DNA of 64,000 bases from Sphagnum compactum (Eukaryota; Bryophyta; Sphagnopsida; Sphagnales), in contig OZ234501.1 in the NCBI GenBank assembly GCA_965153455.1, forward strand, positions 10,726,001-10,790,000. Reading direction: 5' to 3'. This document shows positions 22,783-35,860 of the stretch, one piece after another (position 1 is the stretch's first letter; every line of letters begins with the position of its first letter). The translations under genes and the position numbers were made by a program. Below the pieces are notes generated by a model. The model worked only from the letters and a program-made list of their open reading frames with translations. It was not told the DNA's origin and did not search any database.

Positions 22783-24326
22783 AAGTCTGCTCCATCTTGG
22801 AAGACATCAAACTATCAGTCTGCATCTCTATCTAAGGTTATGAACAGAGTAAGTGAACAGTGTACCTGGACTCAGACTGTGGTCTGTCACTAGCTTTTCA
22901 GGAGAAAACTGTGGGCTGGGTATTTGATTTTTTTATTGCAGTCAGGTATGGGTTTTAGATTCTTTTTTAAAGAATTGATCGAGTCCAGTTACTTGAATGT
23001 TTTAAGTTTCAAAGAATCGCTTAAGGCCGATTTTTTCACAATTAGAGTTGGACAAGTCTAGGGCAAGGGCAGGGGTTCGAATATCAGTTTAGGCATGTAT
23101 GTCACCCAGGTATTTACAAAACCTGCATGGATTTATCAAGTACATTTTAAGGTTTTTTGAGGTCTTTGACAAAACCCTATATTCAACAAACCCCATATGA
23201 ATATTGTGTGTGCTAGTAGGGTCTTTGATTACTACCATGTTAGAGTACATGCCCAGGTATAAAACAACATCAATTCCTAAAGTTCAAGGCCCAACACCAA
23301 CCAAAAAAAATAAAATCTACATGCTACTAAAAATATTCAAACAGTCATATCGACGTCAGGCAACTTCAAAATCTAGATATGAATCTTTCAACTTTCAACC
23401 TAAACTTATTCCAAACTTCAAACCCAACATAAATGGGAACTCACAACTAACAATCTAATGAATCAAAAATATGTGGCATTCTGTCAATATCGACTTTTAG
23501 TGGACAAAGTTGTTTCAAATTTCAAATTTCAAATTCCATCCCCCTTGCTCAAGTCCCTCATATAACAAAGCAACAATAAATAACAACAACGAAAACAATT
23601 GAACCAAAACTTCACACATCGTGTTCCAAGTTCCCTAGATTCCATCCCCAAAACTCACACCCCTTCAAATAACAACTAACAATATTAAATTAAAAAGAAA
23701 TTTTTAAAAAAATGATTAGAAACAAAAGACAAACAAACAAGCCCATTGTAACAAATAGAAACCAAAAAATGAGAAACCCAGTGCCCTTGATAGAAACCAA
23801 AAACTCAATGCAACAAACAAAACCTAGAATCCCATAAAACAAGCAAAAGCAAAAACCCAATTAAAAAAACTCAAATTTTAAGATGCAACAAATAGAAAAC
23901 CAATGTAGAAACACAACTAGAATTAAAAACATAAGATGGGCAAGAGCAAGGAGCAAGACACTTGACACAAGAATGACAAAAAAACAACAACAAACAAAAT
24001 CAACACCCCATGAAAATAGAAAAGACACTACCCACAAGCTCCATAATAGACATAAAGACACCATAACACAAAGGCAATAGGCAAAATATTTGTAAAAGAA
24101 ATTAAGCCCACACATGACACAAAAGACACACACCATGCAAATGAAGACCAACATAACTCAAAAATTCCCCTACGCCAACTTGGAGTCATTGCATCAAAGA
24201 GTTTTCTACCCATAAAATCTTAACATAAAGCTTAGTTCATCATCTTCAATTTTTCAAAGCCCATGATAAGATCACATTTGTCACTTTCAACAAAATTATA
24301 ACAATTCCTAACTTTAGATTCTATTG
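22783..24326. other. spacer, A/C-rich
   Basis: No gene. From about 23260 to 24130 the plus strand is rich in A and C (AACAAAACAAC-type words), which opens long frames on both strands by composition only. Confidence 0.5.
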
Positions 24327-24476
24327 CATGATGATTGTCCATTAAAGTCATCCATACAATCACCAAAACCACCATCCCATCTTCAACTCCACATCAACAA
24401 CCATGATGATTGTCCATCAAAGTCATCCATATAATCACCAAAACCACCATCCCATCTTTAGTTCCACATCAACAAC
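24327..24476. repeat. 75-bp tandem duplication
   Basis: Two adjacent copies start with CATGATGATTGTCCAT at 24327 and 24402 and differ at a few positions. There are no further copies on either side. Confidence 0.9.
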
Positions 24477-24536
24477 CATGAGCTACAAACTTAAAACACT
24501 TGTAGAATAAGAAAAACATAAACTTGGTCAAATGCA

Positions 24537-25385
24537 TCACCTACCACATACTACAACCATTTGAGCCTTTGGAAATTCTTCACATTCCACCTCATGTTCA
24601 AATTTAACATCCAGCTTTTTCATTAAATTTGACTTTGCCTCACATGTAAATGCAAAGTTTAAAAAATTGGGGCACCCAACACATGGATTATATGGCCAAT
24701 TTTTTTTAACAAAAATTAGATTGTTAAAAAAAAATTGTTGAAAGTGACATCTACAAAATGCAATCAAGATTCCAAAAATGGAAAAAATCCTTTCTATTTC
24801 ATTTTTAAAAGGTGGGATGCCCAAAATTTGTCTTACCAAGATAACAATTGTTGGAAACATGTGCTCTTCCATGTGCCACCATGTGAAGGCACATTTGCAA
24901 TTATTTCCATCAATAGGATACCAATGGTAAATGTGTAACTTTTTGTCAACAAGTTCCTTCAAACTATGTATGGTTGTGTCTATCAAATGTGAAAAAAAAA
25001 TTCATTTCCAATACCTAAACTAGATACATCAAGAATTTTGATTAGGAATAAAAGGCTTTGACGGTTTACAAACCTCCATCAACAAACGCAATAACAATTC
25101 ATTGTCATATTGAACAACTAGAGCTACAACATTATCATGACCCACATACATCATGACTAGCACATGGATTTAAATATGGGATCCAACATTAATGGTAACA
25201 AATTGTGACCTCTTTTTTTTAATTGTGTAAAAAAGAAAGGAAAGGCTTCAAAACTTCCAAAACCTACCACTTCATGTCACGCACAAATTTTTCCAACTTT
25301 CCATAAAAAATAAAAGCCTCTAAATTTACCAATTTATCAAGAACAACCGCAGTGTTAAACTTTTCACAAAACACACCATATGTAG
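24537..25385 (-). pseudogene. hAT-family transposase remnant (C-terminal part)
   Basis: The minus-strand translation at 24537-24986 shows the hAT dimerisation domain: EEHMFPTIVILVRQILGIPP, then NEIERIFSIFGIL and CRCHFQ. Upstream on the same strand (to about 25385), in other frames and with stops, are YGKLEKFVRDMKW and HNLLPLMLDP-FKS, the usual hAT block before the dimerisation domain. Intact members are about 600-700 residues and cut DNA as plant Ac-like or RICESLEEPER-like proteins do. The stops and frame changes show it is inactive. Confidence 0.85.
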
Positions 25386-26292
25386 AATATACACTATTAA
25401 GGTAACCACTTGTATAAATGATTAAATATTATTCTATGAATGATGATTCATTGAAACTAGTTTAGGTAGGATGATTATAAAGTCCCATAATAGTTTGTTT
25501 TATCAAATTCCAACCCATAATATGCTTAGACCCATTCATTAATGAAGAGGCATGGAAATGTGTCTTTTCAAATCTATGTTTTTTTATAAGGTTTTTTTTC
25601 CAACACTATATTCATGAGTAGATTTTCAATATCTTCTCCATCAATTTGCATCCATTTTTTCTCAATTGAATTTTAATCCAATTGTTGAATTGAATTGGAA
25701 TACAATTCAAATTTCAAATCAACATATTTGAATTAATTTTAATTTAATTTAAAATGAATTAAATACTAATTAAATTGATTTCAAGATGCATGCAATATCG
25801 TTTAATATTTTCATTTGAATGGAACTTAATTGGAATGCAAATGGCTATTATGTAGGTAAGTAAGTAGGCAAGGCAATTGGTGCCTTCTAGTAAGTAGAAG
25901 CATGTTCATGGTTAATACATAGCTAACAACTATGGTTAGCATTGGCACATGCATACATCCAAAAAGTGTCTCTAGCCCAAATACCATCCATCTTGCATTC
26001 ACAAGTGGTGGTTCACTTTGTAATTTGCATACATTGTTTTATATTATAGAGTTGTAAACAAAAATATTGTGACAAAACTAGTAGAATAACATTAACAAAC
26101 ATCAGATCAATTAATTAATTAAAGGAAAAACACATGGCAAATGAACAAAAGAAGAAAAAAGAAAGGATCAAAATCCAAACAAAAGACCACACCCGAAACT
26201 ACAAAACGCACAATGGGATCAATTCTATGACTAGAGGATTTGAACAACACAACAAGACCACTAGCTAAACAACATTCACATCTATCACATTA
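25386..26292. other. spacer with AATTGAATT-rich stretch
   Basis: No gene. Positions 25640-25850 are built from variants of AATTGAATT and AATTTAATT. A similar composition recurs at 61.75-61.93 kb, possibly one decayed MITE family. Confidence 0.4.
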
Positions 26293-26823
26293 TGACCTAA
26301 AAGGAGCTCCAAAGTGAAAAAGGGCTGCCCTTGTACTACCCTAAAATGACGGTTGAGGTAAATAATAACTTTCATGAGCACATTGACCGTCCGGTGCTTA
26401 GAATGGCATCTAGTTTGTTTTGTGTGTTTTATGTTTGCAGGTTTTCCATTCAAGGAGGGAGATGAAGGCTGGCACTTTGCTTTTCTTGATTTAGGTTGTG
26501 AGCTTGCAAGCTCATCTGTGTTGTTGTTTTGTTCTTCATGAAGCCTTTAGTGAAGGGAATTCCAATTGGCACTCAAGATTTTGGAAGGATAAGGAGTCGT
26601 GCTTATATGAAGAAAGCCATTTTTGCAAGAAAAGCAGCTTGGGTGTTTTGAGGAGAAAAAGAAACTAAACATTCCTTGTGATTTTGTTGTTCTTGATTTT
26701 CTATGGAGTTGTGTGCATTAGGTTTTAGGCAAATTGTAATGCCTCCTAGCATTGGAAAGACGAATGCCTAAAGGTGCATCAACTGCATTTTTGAAGGATA
26801 AGTTGTTTCCTCTGTGCTTTACA
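26293..26823 (+). repeat. 5' LTR of the gypsy element
   Basis: Starts TGACCTAAAAGGAG and ends GTGCTTTACA (TG...CA). It matches 31083-31609 over its whole length with scattered substitutions and small indels; by eye about nine positions in ten agree. Confidence 0.9.
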
Positions 26824-26879
26824 AATAAAATTGCAAATAAAAATGTTTAATTGCAAACGACTTGCAACTAAAAAGTTTA

Positions 26880-28430
26880 TCCCATATGTTTTGGTTTTCA
26901 TTCTCATCTTGAAAAGTATATAATTAAATAGTTAAGTGACAACTTACTAGCTAATTAATTAGCTAACTAATTAACCAATAAAATTACTAATTACTTAATG
27001 AATAAAATATAGACAAATAAATTGATAAGCTTGCTAATTAATTAATTAACAACTAAACTAGAAACTAACTAATTCACTTTATAAACTATCCAACTAATTA
27101 ATTATTTATAGTAATAATCATCTATATATTATGATTATTGAATTAATTATATTTTTAGTTATTATTAAATATTCCTTAATTTATTAACTAGATAAAATAA
27201 TAATAATAATAATAAATTTTAATTATATATGAACTATAATGATCTATCAACCAATTTCATTAACAAATAATTGGCTAATATTGAAATAATTAGCTAATTA
27301 TTAATAACTAATTATTTATTATTTCATAACCAAATAAATTAATATAATACCTGGAATATTCAGTAATTAATAATTAATAATTATAAAAATTGAATACTAA
27401 TTTTTAAAAATCTAATAATATAATTACAACCTAGCCAAGGCTAACCATTTTATTATAATTATTCCCATTATTATTTTCATTTTTATAGTTCATAATAAAT
27501 ATAAATGTAGATATTTAATAGTAACAATAACATTAATTCAATTATTATTGTAGTAGTTGGTAGCCAAGGTTAACTATTTTATTTTTATTATTCATATTAT
27601 TACTTCACTCATTATAGCTATTTATGAACTATTACAATAAATATTTTATATTTTTAATAAGTATATATTTTCCTTCAAAAATAACTTTTGCATTTTATAT
27701 TAATTTATTAGATTTCCATTTTAACTACTACTAATTATTATAAAATAATAAAATTGAAAATAAAAATTATATATCAATAATTGATTATAATCATTGAATA
27801 ATTAATAATTAATTAATATTAATTATAAATTTGAAATATAAAAACTTACAAATATATATTAATATTTCTTGGTAATTATTTATAATATAGTAATACTTCA
27901 TAATTGATTATTTATAATAATAATTCTAATGTAATTTGTAACTAGCCTAGGTTAGCTATTTTTTATTATATATTATTATGTCACTTGTTAAAGTTATTAG
28001 GATTTATTATATTTTTTAATAAATTAAAAAAATTAATTTGTAATAAGTAAATTAGTCATTTGAAAATAATTAATAAAATAATATTAATATATTAGATTTT
28101 TAGTAATTATTTCAGGGATTATTTAATTATTTGTCTTATCATTCTTAATATCATCATTATGTAAAAAAATATTATTATTGTAAAAAAATAATGAAAGATA
28201 ATATTGAAATTTATTTTTTATTACATGTAATTAATATAATATATATTAATAATAATAAATGTCATTAATAATTTTTTAAAAATAATAAGATGGTTTGGAT
28301 AAACTTGTAATATGGGCACAATATATTTAGTAAATATTTTACATACAAATTTTAATATACTCAAAATATACACTAATTAGTGTAACCATAATATTGAGGC
28401 TATTTATGCTAATAATAATTCTTGAATACA
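26880..28430. repeat. extremely AT-rich block with a degenerate internal repeat
   Basis: The sequence is almost wholly A and T (AATTAATTAA and ATTATTA words). The few GC-containing islands are related to one another: TAGCCAAGGCTAACCATTTT at 27432, TAGCCAAGGTTAACTATTTT at 27561 and TAGCCTAGGTTAGCTATTTT at 27943, each followed by similar TTATTAT text. This suggests a diverged satellite-like unit inserted or expanded inside the retroelement. Confidence 0.7.
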
Positions 28431-28548
28431 CATGTAATATGGTTGTTCATATACATTCGAAATATACATTTATAAATTTTAATACACCCAATTATGTTCT
28501 TTAGAATTCTCAAAATACACCTTTGTATACTCATAGGCTTGTAATTAA

Positions 28549-28790
28549 ATTGGTCACATTTGCAACTAATGGGACATAAATTGTTCTTCTTGGATGAAAA
28601 CCAAACTAAATGTTGTTCACATGGAAGGATGAACACCAAAATAGTTGCAAATTAATTACAGTGTAGTTGTAAATATGACCAACACAAGAAATAGTTGCAA
28701 AAATGTCCAAATGTAGTTGCAAATAACTAATAGTTGCATGTAGTTACAAATAGAGTGGTTACATTTTGGCCAATTTCTACTAATGTAGGT
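28549..28790. repeat. TAGTTGCAAA repeat cluster
   Basis: The word TAGTTGCAAA and its variants recur about six times in 240 bases. The edges GGTCACATTTGCAACTA and GTGGTTACATTTTGGCC are only partly complementary, so a MITE is possible but not shown. Confidence 0.4.
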
Positions 28791-28869
28791 TGGACCCAAC
28801 AAAAATCCAAGTTATCTCACAATTTCCAGTTCCTTTGATTGTCACCAATGTTCATTCATTTTTGGGACT

Positions 28870-31031
28870 CATAGTTTTACAAGTCTTTCATACATGGATA
28901 TGCCAGGATTGTTGCACCTTTGTTTGAATGACTAAAAAGGATTTACCTTTCAAGTGGACACTTCAATGCCAGATGGCATTGGACACATTGAAATAGAAGT
29001 TATTGTAGGCTCCAGTGTTGATCAGACCAAATTTCTTGAAGATGTTCATCTTGGACGTGGATTAGTCAATAAAAGTTGTTAAAGATGTTTTGTCCCAGAA
29101 AAATGGTAGATAGGAATAGGTAGTTGTGTATGCAAACAAGGGTCTGACACTTTTACAAAAGCGACATCACCCAATAGAGGGAGAATGTTACACACTAATA
29201 TGAGGTGTCATGCATTTCTGCCAATTCTTGCACTAAATTTTCTTCCTGTTGAGAATAGATCACAAGCCACTAAAATGGCTTACTACAATATTTGATGTAA
29301 ATGGGAGGCGGGGAAGATGGATTTCCATGTTTCAAGATTTTCACTTCAAGATCGTTCATAGGCTTGGAAGCAAGCATTCAAATGTGGATGCATTAAATAG
29401 GAACCTTGAATTTGTGTAAGAAAAAGAAGATTTTCTGGTTGAGATACTTGACCAAGCAAAAACAATAATGGAAAGTGGGGATAGATGTCATGACAGGACT
29501 GAAATCCATGAAATACAAAGTATTCTTACTTTGTCAGAAGCAATAGAGGAATAGTTGGAACAACCAGCTGAAAGAACTCACAAAAGTAAACGCCAAAGCT
29601 CAATCCAAAGAATATGCATGTGAGAAGGCTTCCTATTTATTTTAAACACACCTTGTCCATTGCCGATTGCGAACAAATGATAAGGGAAGCACAACAGTTA
29701 GTTGATGAAGAAATGAAGGTTGAACATGTTGATTGTGTGTATGGTCATGAATACGCCAAATTGGAAGTGTTTCTAAACATTTGGAGAGATGTCATCTATA
29801 TGAAATTACTCACTAGTGATGGTTTTGGGTCAAAAAATTATGACCTTGCAGAGAAATAAAAGGCTAAACATAAAATGATGAGATACAATTGGAACAATTA
29901 GGTTTTAATGTTCCAAAGACTAGTGGTTCCAAAACCTAAAGAGAGGGAAGGAATTGTTAATAATATACATGTGGAAATCGTCACTTCAATGAACAAAAGA
30001 CATCTGCAGAAATAAAAAGAAAATAATTTTGGCATGATAGGACAGAGTTTATGAGAAAATTGGTCCGAGAATGTAAACAATGCTAGTTGGTAAAAGATTC
30101 TAGTAGCATCCGATCTGGAATTGAAAGATTAAAAAACATTTTAGTTTGTGACCTATTTTACCGTGTAGCTTTTGATACTGTTGGACCATTACCAAAAACA
30201 AAATCTAGCAACAAATATGTCCTGGTGGCCATTGATCACTACTCAACGTGGTGGGAGGCAAGACTTGTCAAGGAACACACTATTGAAATAACTACAAAAT
30301 TTTTGGAAGAAGAAATCATTTATAGGTTCAGGGTACCGAAATATGTAGTTACTGATAATGGCGGAGAATGGATGGCAGAGTTTGACATGATGTGTAAAAA
30401 TTTTGGGATTACACATCAATTCACTGCTCCATAATGGTTGTGTTGTAATGGAATGGTTGAGAGAATGATCAAGACCCTAAAACATGGACTCACTATTGTT
30501 TCCTCTTCCAACATATAGAAATGGGGTGTTCAAGTCCCAAGGATCTTGTTTGAATATCGTTGTGATATTCAGAATAGCACCAAGTACTCACCATTACATG
30601 ATTTTTATGGGAAGAACTCCAAGATTAACCATTGACAACAAGCTGAGCAATTTGACATAAATTGTGGATGACCAAGTTGTTTCGGAGGAGATGGCTTTGT
30701 AGATGGTGTTTAAGATGGAGTTGGTAGCCAAACTTCACAAGTCGTTGTGGATTAGGCACAAAAGAAAAAGAAAATAACATATGCAGCCAGAAAGGGGCAC
30801 ATCATGTTTCAATCCTTTGGAGACAGGGAACTATCTATGAAAATGATAAAGTCAGGTAAGAAGAAGTACTTGTTGGCAAGTTGGGAAGGACCTTACCAAT
30901 TTGCCGATTACAAGGATGGTAAAGGAAGTTATGAACAAAATGAAGGTGCAAGAATTTGTATTCTCAAGGATAAAGATGGTCAAACTTGGCAGAGGGCAAG
31001 ACGAGATTTGCAAATTTACCATACACCTTGA
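28870..31031 (+). pseudogene. Ty3/gypsy pol remnant (RT end, RNase H, integrase, GPY/F)
   Basis: Recognisable in order: the RT-RNase H junction (GYARIVAPLFE near 28900); RNase H end (DHKPLKWL, GRRGRWISMFQDF, KIVHRLGSKHSNVDALNR, 29260-29400); an integrase zinc-binding relic near 30040-30085; and the integrase core (AFDTVGPLPK, VVTDNGGEW, then GMVERMIKTLKHG). The core carries the Asp, Asp and Glu of the DDE triad. The GPY/F-type module WEGPYQF lies near 30880, ending about 31031. The core is interrupted by a TAA just before the Glu segment (30432-30434), and several other frame breaks occur. It would not give an active enzyme. Confidence 0.9.
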
Positions 31032-31082
31032 GGTGTTGATCTATGTGGACATTTTTTTTTTTGTTGGGAGTGGCAACATATG

Positions 31083-31609
31083 TGACCTAAAAGGAGTTCC
31101 AAAGTGAAAAAGGCCCTTGTACGGCCCTAAAACGGCGGTTGAGGTAAATAGTAACTTTCATGAGCACATTAACCATCTGGTGTTTAGAATGGCATCTAGT
31201 TTGTTTTGTGTGTTTTATGTTTGCACCTTTTACATTCAAGGAGGGAGATGAATGCGGGCATTTTGCTTCTCCTGATTTAGGTTGTGAGCTTGCAAGCTCA
31301 TCTATGTTGTTGTTTTGTTCTTCATGAAGCCTCTAGTGAAGGGAATTCCGATTGGCACTCAAGATTTTGGAAGGATAAGGAGTTGTGCTTATATGAAGAA
31401 GGGCGTTTTTGCAAGGAAAGCAACTTGGGTGTTTCGAGCAGAAGAAAAAGCTAAACGTTTCTTGTGATTTTGTTATTCTTGATTTTCTATGGAGTTGTGT
31501 GCATTAGGTTTTAGGCAAATTGTAATGCCTCCTAGCACTAGAAGGACAAATGCCTAAAGGTGCATCAATTGCATTTTTGAGGGATAAGTTGTTTCCTTTG
31601 TGCTTTACG
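31083..31609 (+). repeat. 3' LTR of the gypsy element
   Basis: Direct repeat of 26293-26823. Its last bases read TTTACG where the 5' copy has TTTACA. The purine tract expected just upstream is weak (GGGAGTGG at about 31064-31071). Confidence 0.9.
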
Positions 31610-32619
31610 TCCTTCAGTTAATGCAATTGAACACTAAGTATAAGAGTTTGTGATGGGGGAATGATGAAGCTCAATAGGGGTGCGAGTGACAAGGTTTGGC
31701 AATCATATGTTTTGTGTCGGGTGCATATTTGCAATTTTGAAAAGTGAGGGTGTGGGGTTGTATTGTGATTTTGCATAGACATAGTGCATTTGATGCCATG
31801 GGTTATTCTCAAGAACTCCATTAAGGGTTGAAGGGTTGTGTTTGGCAAACCTCTGGAGGACTGCATTATATGTCCTTGTGCATCATCTCAGGAATTTGTC
31901 CCACTTCTATATGTTGTCAGGATTGTTGGATTTATTTGCATTTTTGGGATTTGGGAATTTGTCCTGTCTTGCCAAACATCGTCGGTTGAGGCTCATGAGA
32001 GAAAGATCAGAGTGATTTGACCCCTTAGATCTATTACTGCAGAAATAGGGACAGTTGCTGCTTTGGACTTGTGTAACTTGACTTCCTGAATTGATGAAGA
32101 GTTATGAAGTTTCATTTTAGTTTATGTTGATGCAGTGAGACTTGTAGGCAGGAAGGAAGCACTTTGTTTTCCCCCTTCTTTCTGGCCACAACATGTTCTA
32201 AGAGCAACTTCGTGCCCAGATTTACCTGCTCTGCTGCAATAATGGAGATGTTGGTTCTATATTTCCTCTTTCCAGAAACTCATCTTCTTGAGACTTGGTC
32301 CCGAATACTAATTTACCAGACTAGCACTCTTGGGGTATCCAGCATCATGAGTTGTTAACCGACTTTTATTGTAAAACCTGCACATCTGAACCAAGTGACA
32401 AAAAGCTGGACCAGCAGATGAGAGAGAGAGAAGGCAGGTTAGAAAAGTAAGTGAAAACATGAAAATTCAAAATTAACAAGAGCACTAGAAAAGTTAAATT
32501 AGAAATGTAAAGACTAATGACCAGTGTTGGTATGGTATGTATCTGAGCCTGGTATTGGAACCACCCATCACCATAAAGACATTTATCACCAAACATCAAC
32601 CAACAACTTAGGCATTTCT

Positions 32620-33110
32620 TATCCATTTTGAGTGATTTTCACAACTATCATTGTGCCACATGAAGGTTTACAATATCTCTTTGAAATCCAGAGGCCAAGG
32701 AGCAACCCAGAAAAAGCATGAAAAGGATGAGATGTCTAAGTCACAAAATGTTTGAAAAAAATAAATCTAGACCCACTTACCTTCAGATCTCTTTTTCTTT
32801 TTCATTTTTGAGCAATCTAAAAAGCTATGGTTACGTCAACTAGAGCTCTACAAAACCTCTTTCAAATCCAGAAACAATGGAGCAATGTCCAAAGATTTTA
32901 ATCTCCAAATCATAAATTGTTTTAACAGACCCATCACTGAACATTGACCCCCTTTACTTTGATACCATGTATTTGCCTCATATATTGTCATTTGTTTTAG
33001 TGATCTTGATGACTAGGGGTGCATCAAGTGGAGGTCTTCAATATCTTTGGAATTCCAGAGACAATGGAGGAATGTCCAAAGATTTTAAGCTTTTCATATG
33101 CTTAAGTGTT
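32620..33110 (+). repeat. three degenerate ~185-bp tandem units
   Basis: Related text recurs near 32668, 32848 and 33036: CAATATCTCTTTGAAATCCA, CAAAACCTCTTTCAAATCCA and CAATATCTTTGGAATTCCA. Each is followed by an AA-GGAGCAA or ATGGAG-AATGTCCAAAG block. Spacing is about 180-188 bases. No reading frame is shared by all three. Confidence 0.65.
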
Positions 33111-33318
33111 CAGTCACCAACTTGTCTACCTTGTATGGCTGCCTGGTAGGTATGATACAAAAGTTAGTCTTGAACCCCAATAGCAAGACCAGACTGATTT
33201 GAAAGTTTTAGAGAGTACCCAATAATAGGACATAGGACTGAAGAACATTGAAAACCGGGTTGCATGGTTTCTTGCAGAACTGTGCAAGGCCGAAAATGGT
33301 GTGCAAAAAGACAAGCAA

Positions 33319-33360
33319 AACCAGGGCCAGACAGAGCTCAACCAGGGCCAGACAGAGCTC
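33319..33360. repeat. 21-bp tandem duplication
   Basis: Two exact adjacent copies of a 21-base unit that begins AACCAGGGCC and ends CAGAGCTC. Confidence 0.95.
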
Positions 33361-35860
33361 GGTAGGGGGTGTTTAGCGCCTGGCTAAGCGGATATGGGTT
33401 CCCATGAATTGAGCTACTTTTTACAGAGCTCAAACCTTACGGCACTGCGTTTAATGTGAGATTCCTGGATGCCTTTCTATCCCAGCTTCCCGGGCAATAA
33501 AAGTGACTCAAATGCTCTTGACCACGGGATCTAGTTTCAACTTTCTTTTATAACTGGTTTGATGTTGCACACCATTCTTCTGCTGCATGGAACTCAGCAA
33601 AATGCGGAAAAGAAAGTTGCAAACTCATGATGTTCCAAGACTTATTTTCCCCATATAGAAGGAAACCCGTACTTGTACCATCTTCTGCCTTTCACAAAGA
33701 TAGTTACTAATTACTAGATCAAAATCTCCACGCCACAAGGCTTCTTATTTTAGTCCATATGAACATATGAATGCATCTCGCAAAAGATGTACCTAGATTC
33801 TGCATGTACGGGATAAATGAAAATTTATTATTTTGATGTCCATTCAATCGTGTGCTAAACATATCTTTCAATCTATATTTGGCATGTTAACACTTTTTTG
33901 ACTTCATTCTTTCCTCCCTTAAAAGTTTGGTGAATCCTTCGAGAATAACTTTTTGGTTTGAAATGAAATCTTTTGGATTGCTCAACCAAAGGATTGATTC
34001 ACCTACTACTCCTACTACTACCCACATTTAGCAACTTCAAGATGAAGCCTGGCCTTTCATTGTGAGTTTTAAGGTTTGTGTTTTTGCAGTTTGCACCTTC
34101 GTACTAGAATATACCACGAACATCCATGACTTCACCTACCTCCATGTTGAGACAAAACTTGCTACCCATTGTGGTAACTATTTGAAGCCAAAAGCCACTT
34201 AGTTTAGGGTTGCCATATCTGAAGAGTAGAGGACCTGCTTTTGAAGAATGGCCTCATGGTTTTGTAAAGTGAAAAATACCTTGAATATCCCTTGATAGAA
34301 GTATAGATTGATGCTTAAAAATGCGGCTCACCATACAAAGTATCTTTTGGGTTTTAAAAACTTTTTGTGTTAGCTGCAGTTGGCATGCCTTTGAACTTTT
34401 TTCTCTGCACCATAAGTTAAGTAGGACCTGCTTTTCAGTTAAGCCAGGGCTCTATAAGTATGTGGACCATTGTTGTCGTCTCTTTCAAGGTTGTATGAAT
34501 CTGTTTTTGACAGTAAGTCATACTCTTTGCAATTCATATAAGTGCCTAATGAGCTGCTGAAGTGGTGAAAACAATGAGCCACAAAAATACTCGGCTGTTG
34601 AACAAAATCCCTAGCAAGTTCAGGTAGCTACTAGCTTTGTAGCCATCAAACAACCTACCATCCTTCAACCCTGTATTACTTCAATACCACACCCATGGTA
34701 AGGACTAATGACCCAAAGAAACATCTTGAATCAGTTGACACCCTTTGCAAGTGCCTTAAGCTTGCAAGGTGACTTGTTGTAGTAGTACCTACTCAACAAA
34801 TGAGTGCAGGTTTCATGTAATATATTGGCAAGTTAAATGTTTACCAGCCATGATAATCAATCCTTTAGGGCTTTCAAACCCATTGAGGATGCATTGGTGG
34901 TTAGAAATAGCCACCATCAAAAAAGAAAAGGAAACCAACCTATGCAATCATGTTATTGTCCATAAGGTGGTCAAGAATTGTCACCTTTCACCATAAAGGT
35001 GAAAATAAACATCCATTTCATTGAAGCTTAAGTATGTAGTTGGCAAACTTTGAGCCCTCCTTTTCTCCCCCCTTTCCAAAAACTTTGTCATTTCTCCAGA
35101 AATAAATTCCCAAACATTTTGATTCATTGGGGCCATAGATCAATTATAAGTGGCTAGTATGAACACAAAATTGCAATCCAATTGAAACGTGTGTTCTAAC
35201 TGAAGAAATTCCAATTACTCACCACAATTCCAAACTAAAAATTGGGCACTTAAAGAGACCAAACAAAGGAACTTCCTCCCCTCCGTTCACACACACACAC
35301 AAACCAAAGCCCAACAAAAAAAAACTGAAGGCAACCATAGCAGAAATTTACTAAGTACACACTTGGAGGGCACCTTATAGCCATGAAGATTTTCTAAGAG
35401 GGACCTCACACCTACTCCTTAAGAGAAAGAAAGGGAGAGAAATTATGCCTGCACAAAAAGTGTAAGATTCCTCCCACTAGAACAGGACCATCAAAAAAAG
35501 AATAGTGTATTTTGAAGGGAATGTTATCAACAAGCAAATTGTTTTCCTCTATAAAAGGGAAGGGCATTTCATCATTTAAAAAAGCCCTGTTGCTTTTTTC
35601 ACGTTTTCCCCAATGATGATACCCAACAAAGTATCACAAGAAAAAAATAAAAAGAAAAATGTCCACTGATGCTTGCTTTACATTGGGTAATATAATACTT
35701 CACTCCTCCCGCATTACCATACTCTTAAACAAAGACGGAGGTGTAAGAAACCTTCCCATCCTACACCATGTGATTTTACATATGTTTATTATACGCGTGC
35801 ACCTCGTGCTTTCCAAAATGTGAGTCTGGACTCGACTATGACCACTTCGTCCGAGGGAGC

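Larger units (their letters stand above)
26293..31609 (+). mobile_element. degenerate Ty3/gypsy LTR retrotransposon
   Basis: Two long terminal repeats of about 530 bp in direct orientation bound 4.3 kb of interior. The interior holds only the 3' half of pol in the correct strand and order (RT thumb, RNase H, integrase, GPY/F module). Gag, protease, the RT palm and a primer-binding site are absent. A roughly 1.5-kb AT-rich block occupies their place. No five-base target duplication is visible. It is not autonomous. Confidence 0.85.
31610..35860. other. spacer with decayed repeats
   Basis: No gene is supported in these 4.2 kb. Two repeats are listed separately. A short C/A microsatellite lies near 35286-35300. 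Confidence 0.45.

Noticed and set aside
23204-24213. Several 60-97-codon frames in both directions
   Set aside because: The A/C-rich composition depletes stop codons. The peptides are low-complexity and match nothing.
26880-28430. Possible replication origin or CRISPR-like array because of AT-richness and spaced islands
   Set aside because: Only three diverged islands with unequal spacing. The context is a plant retrotransposon, so a decayed satellite is the simpler reading.
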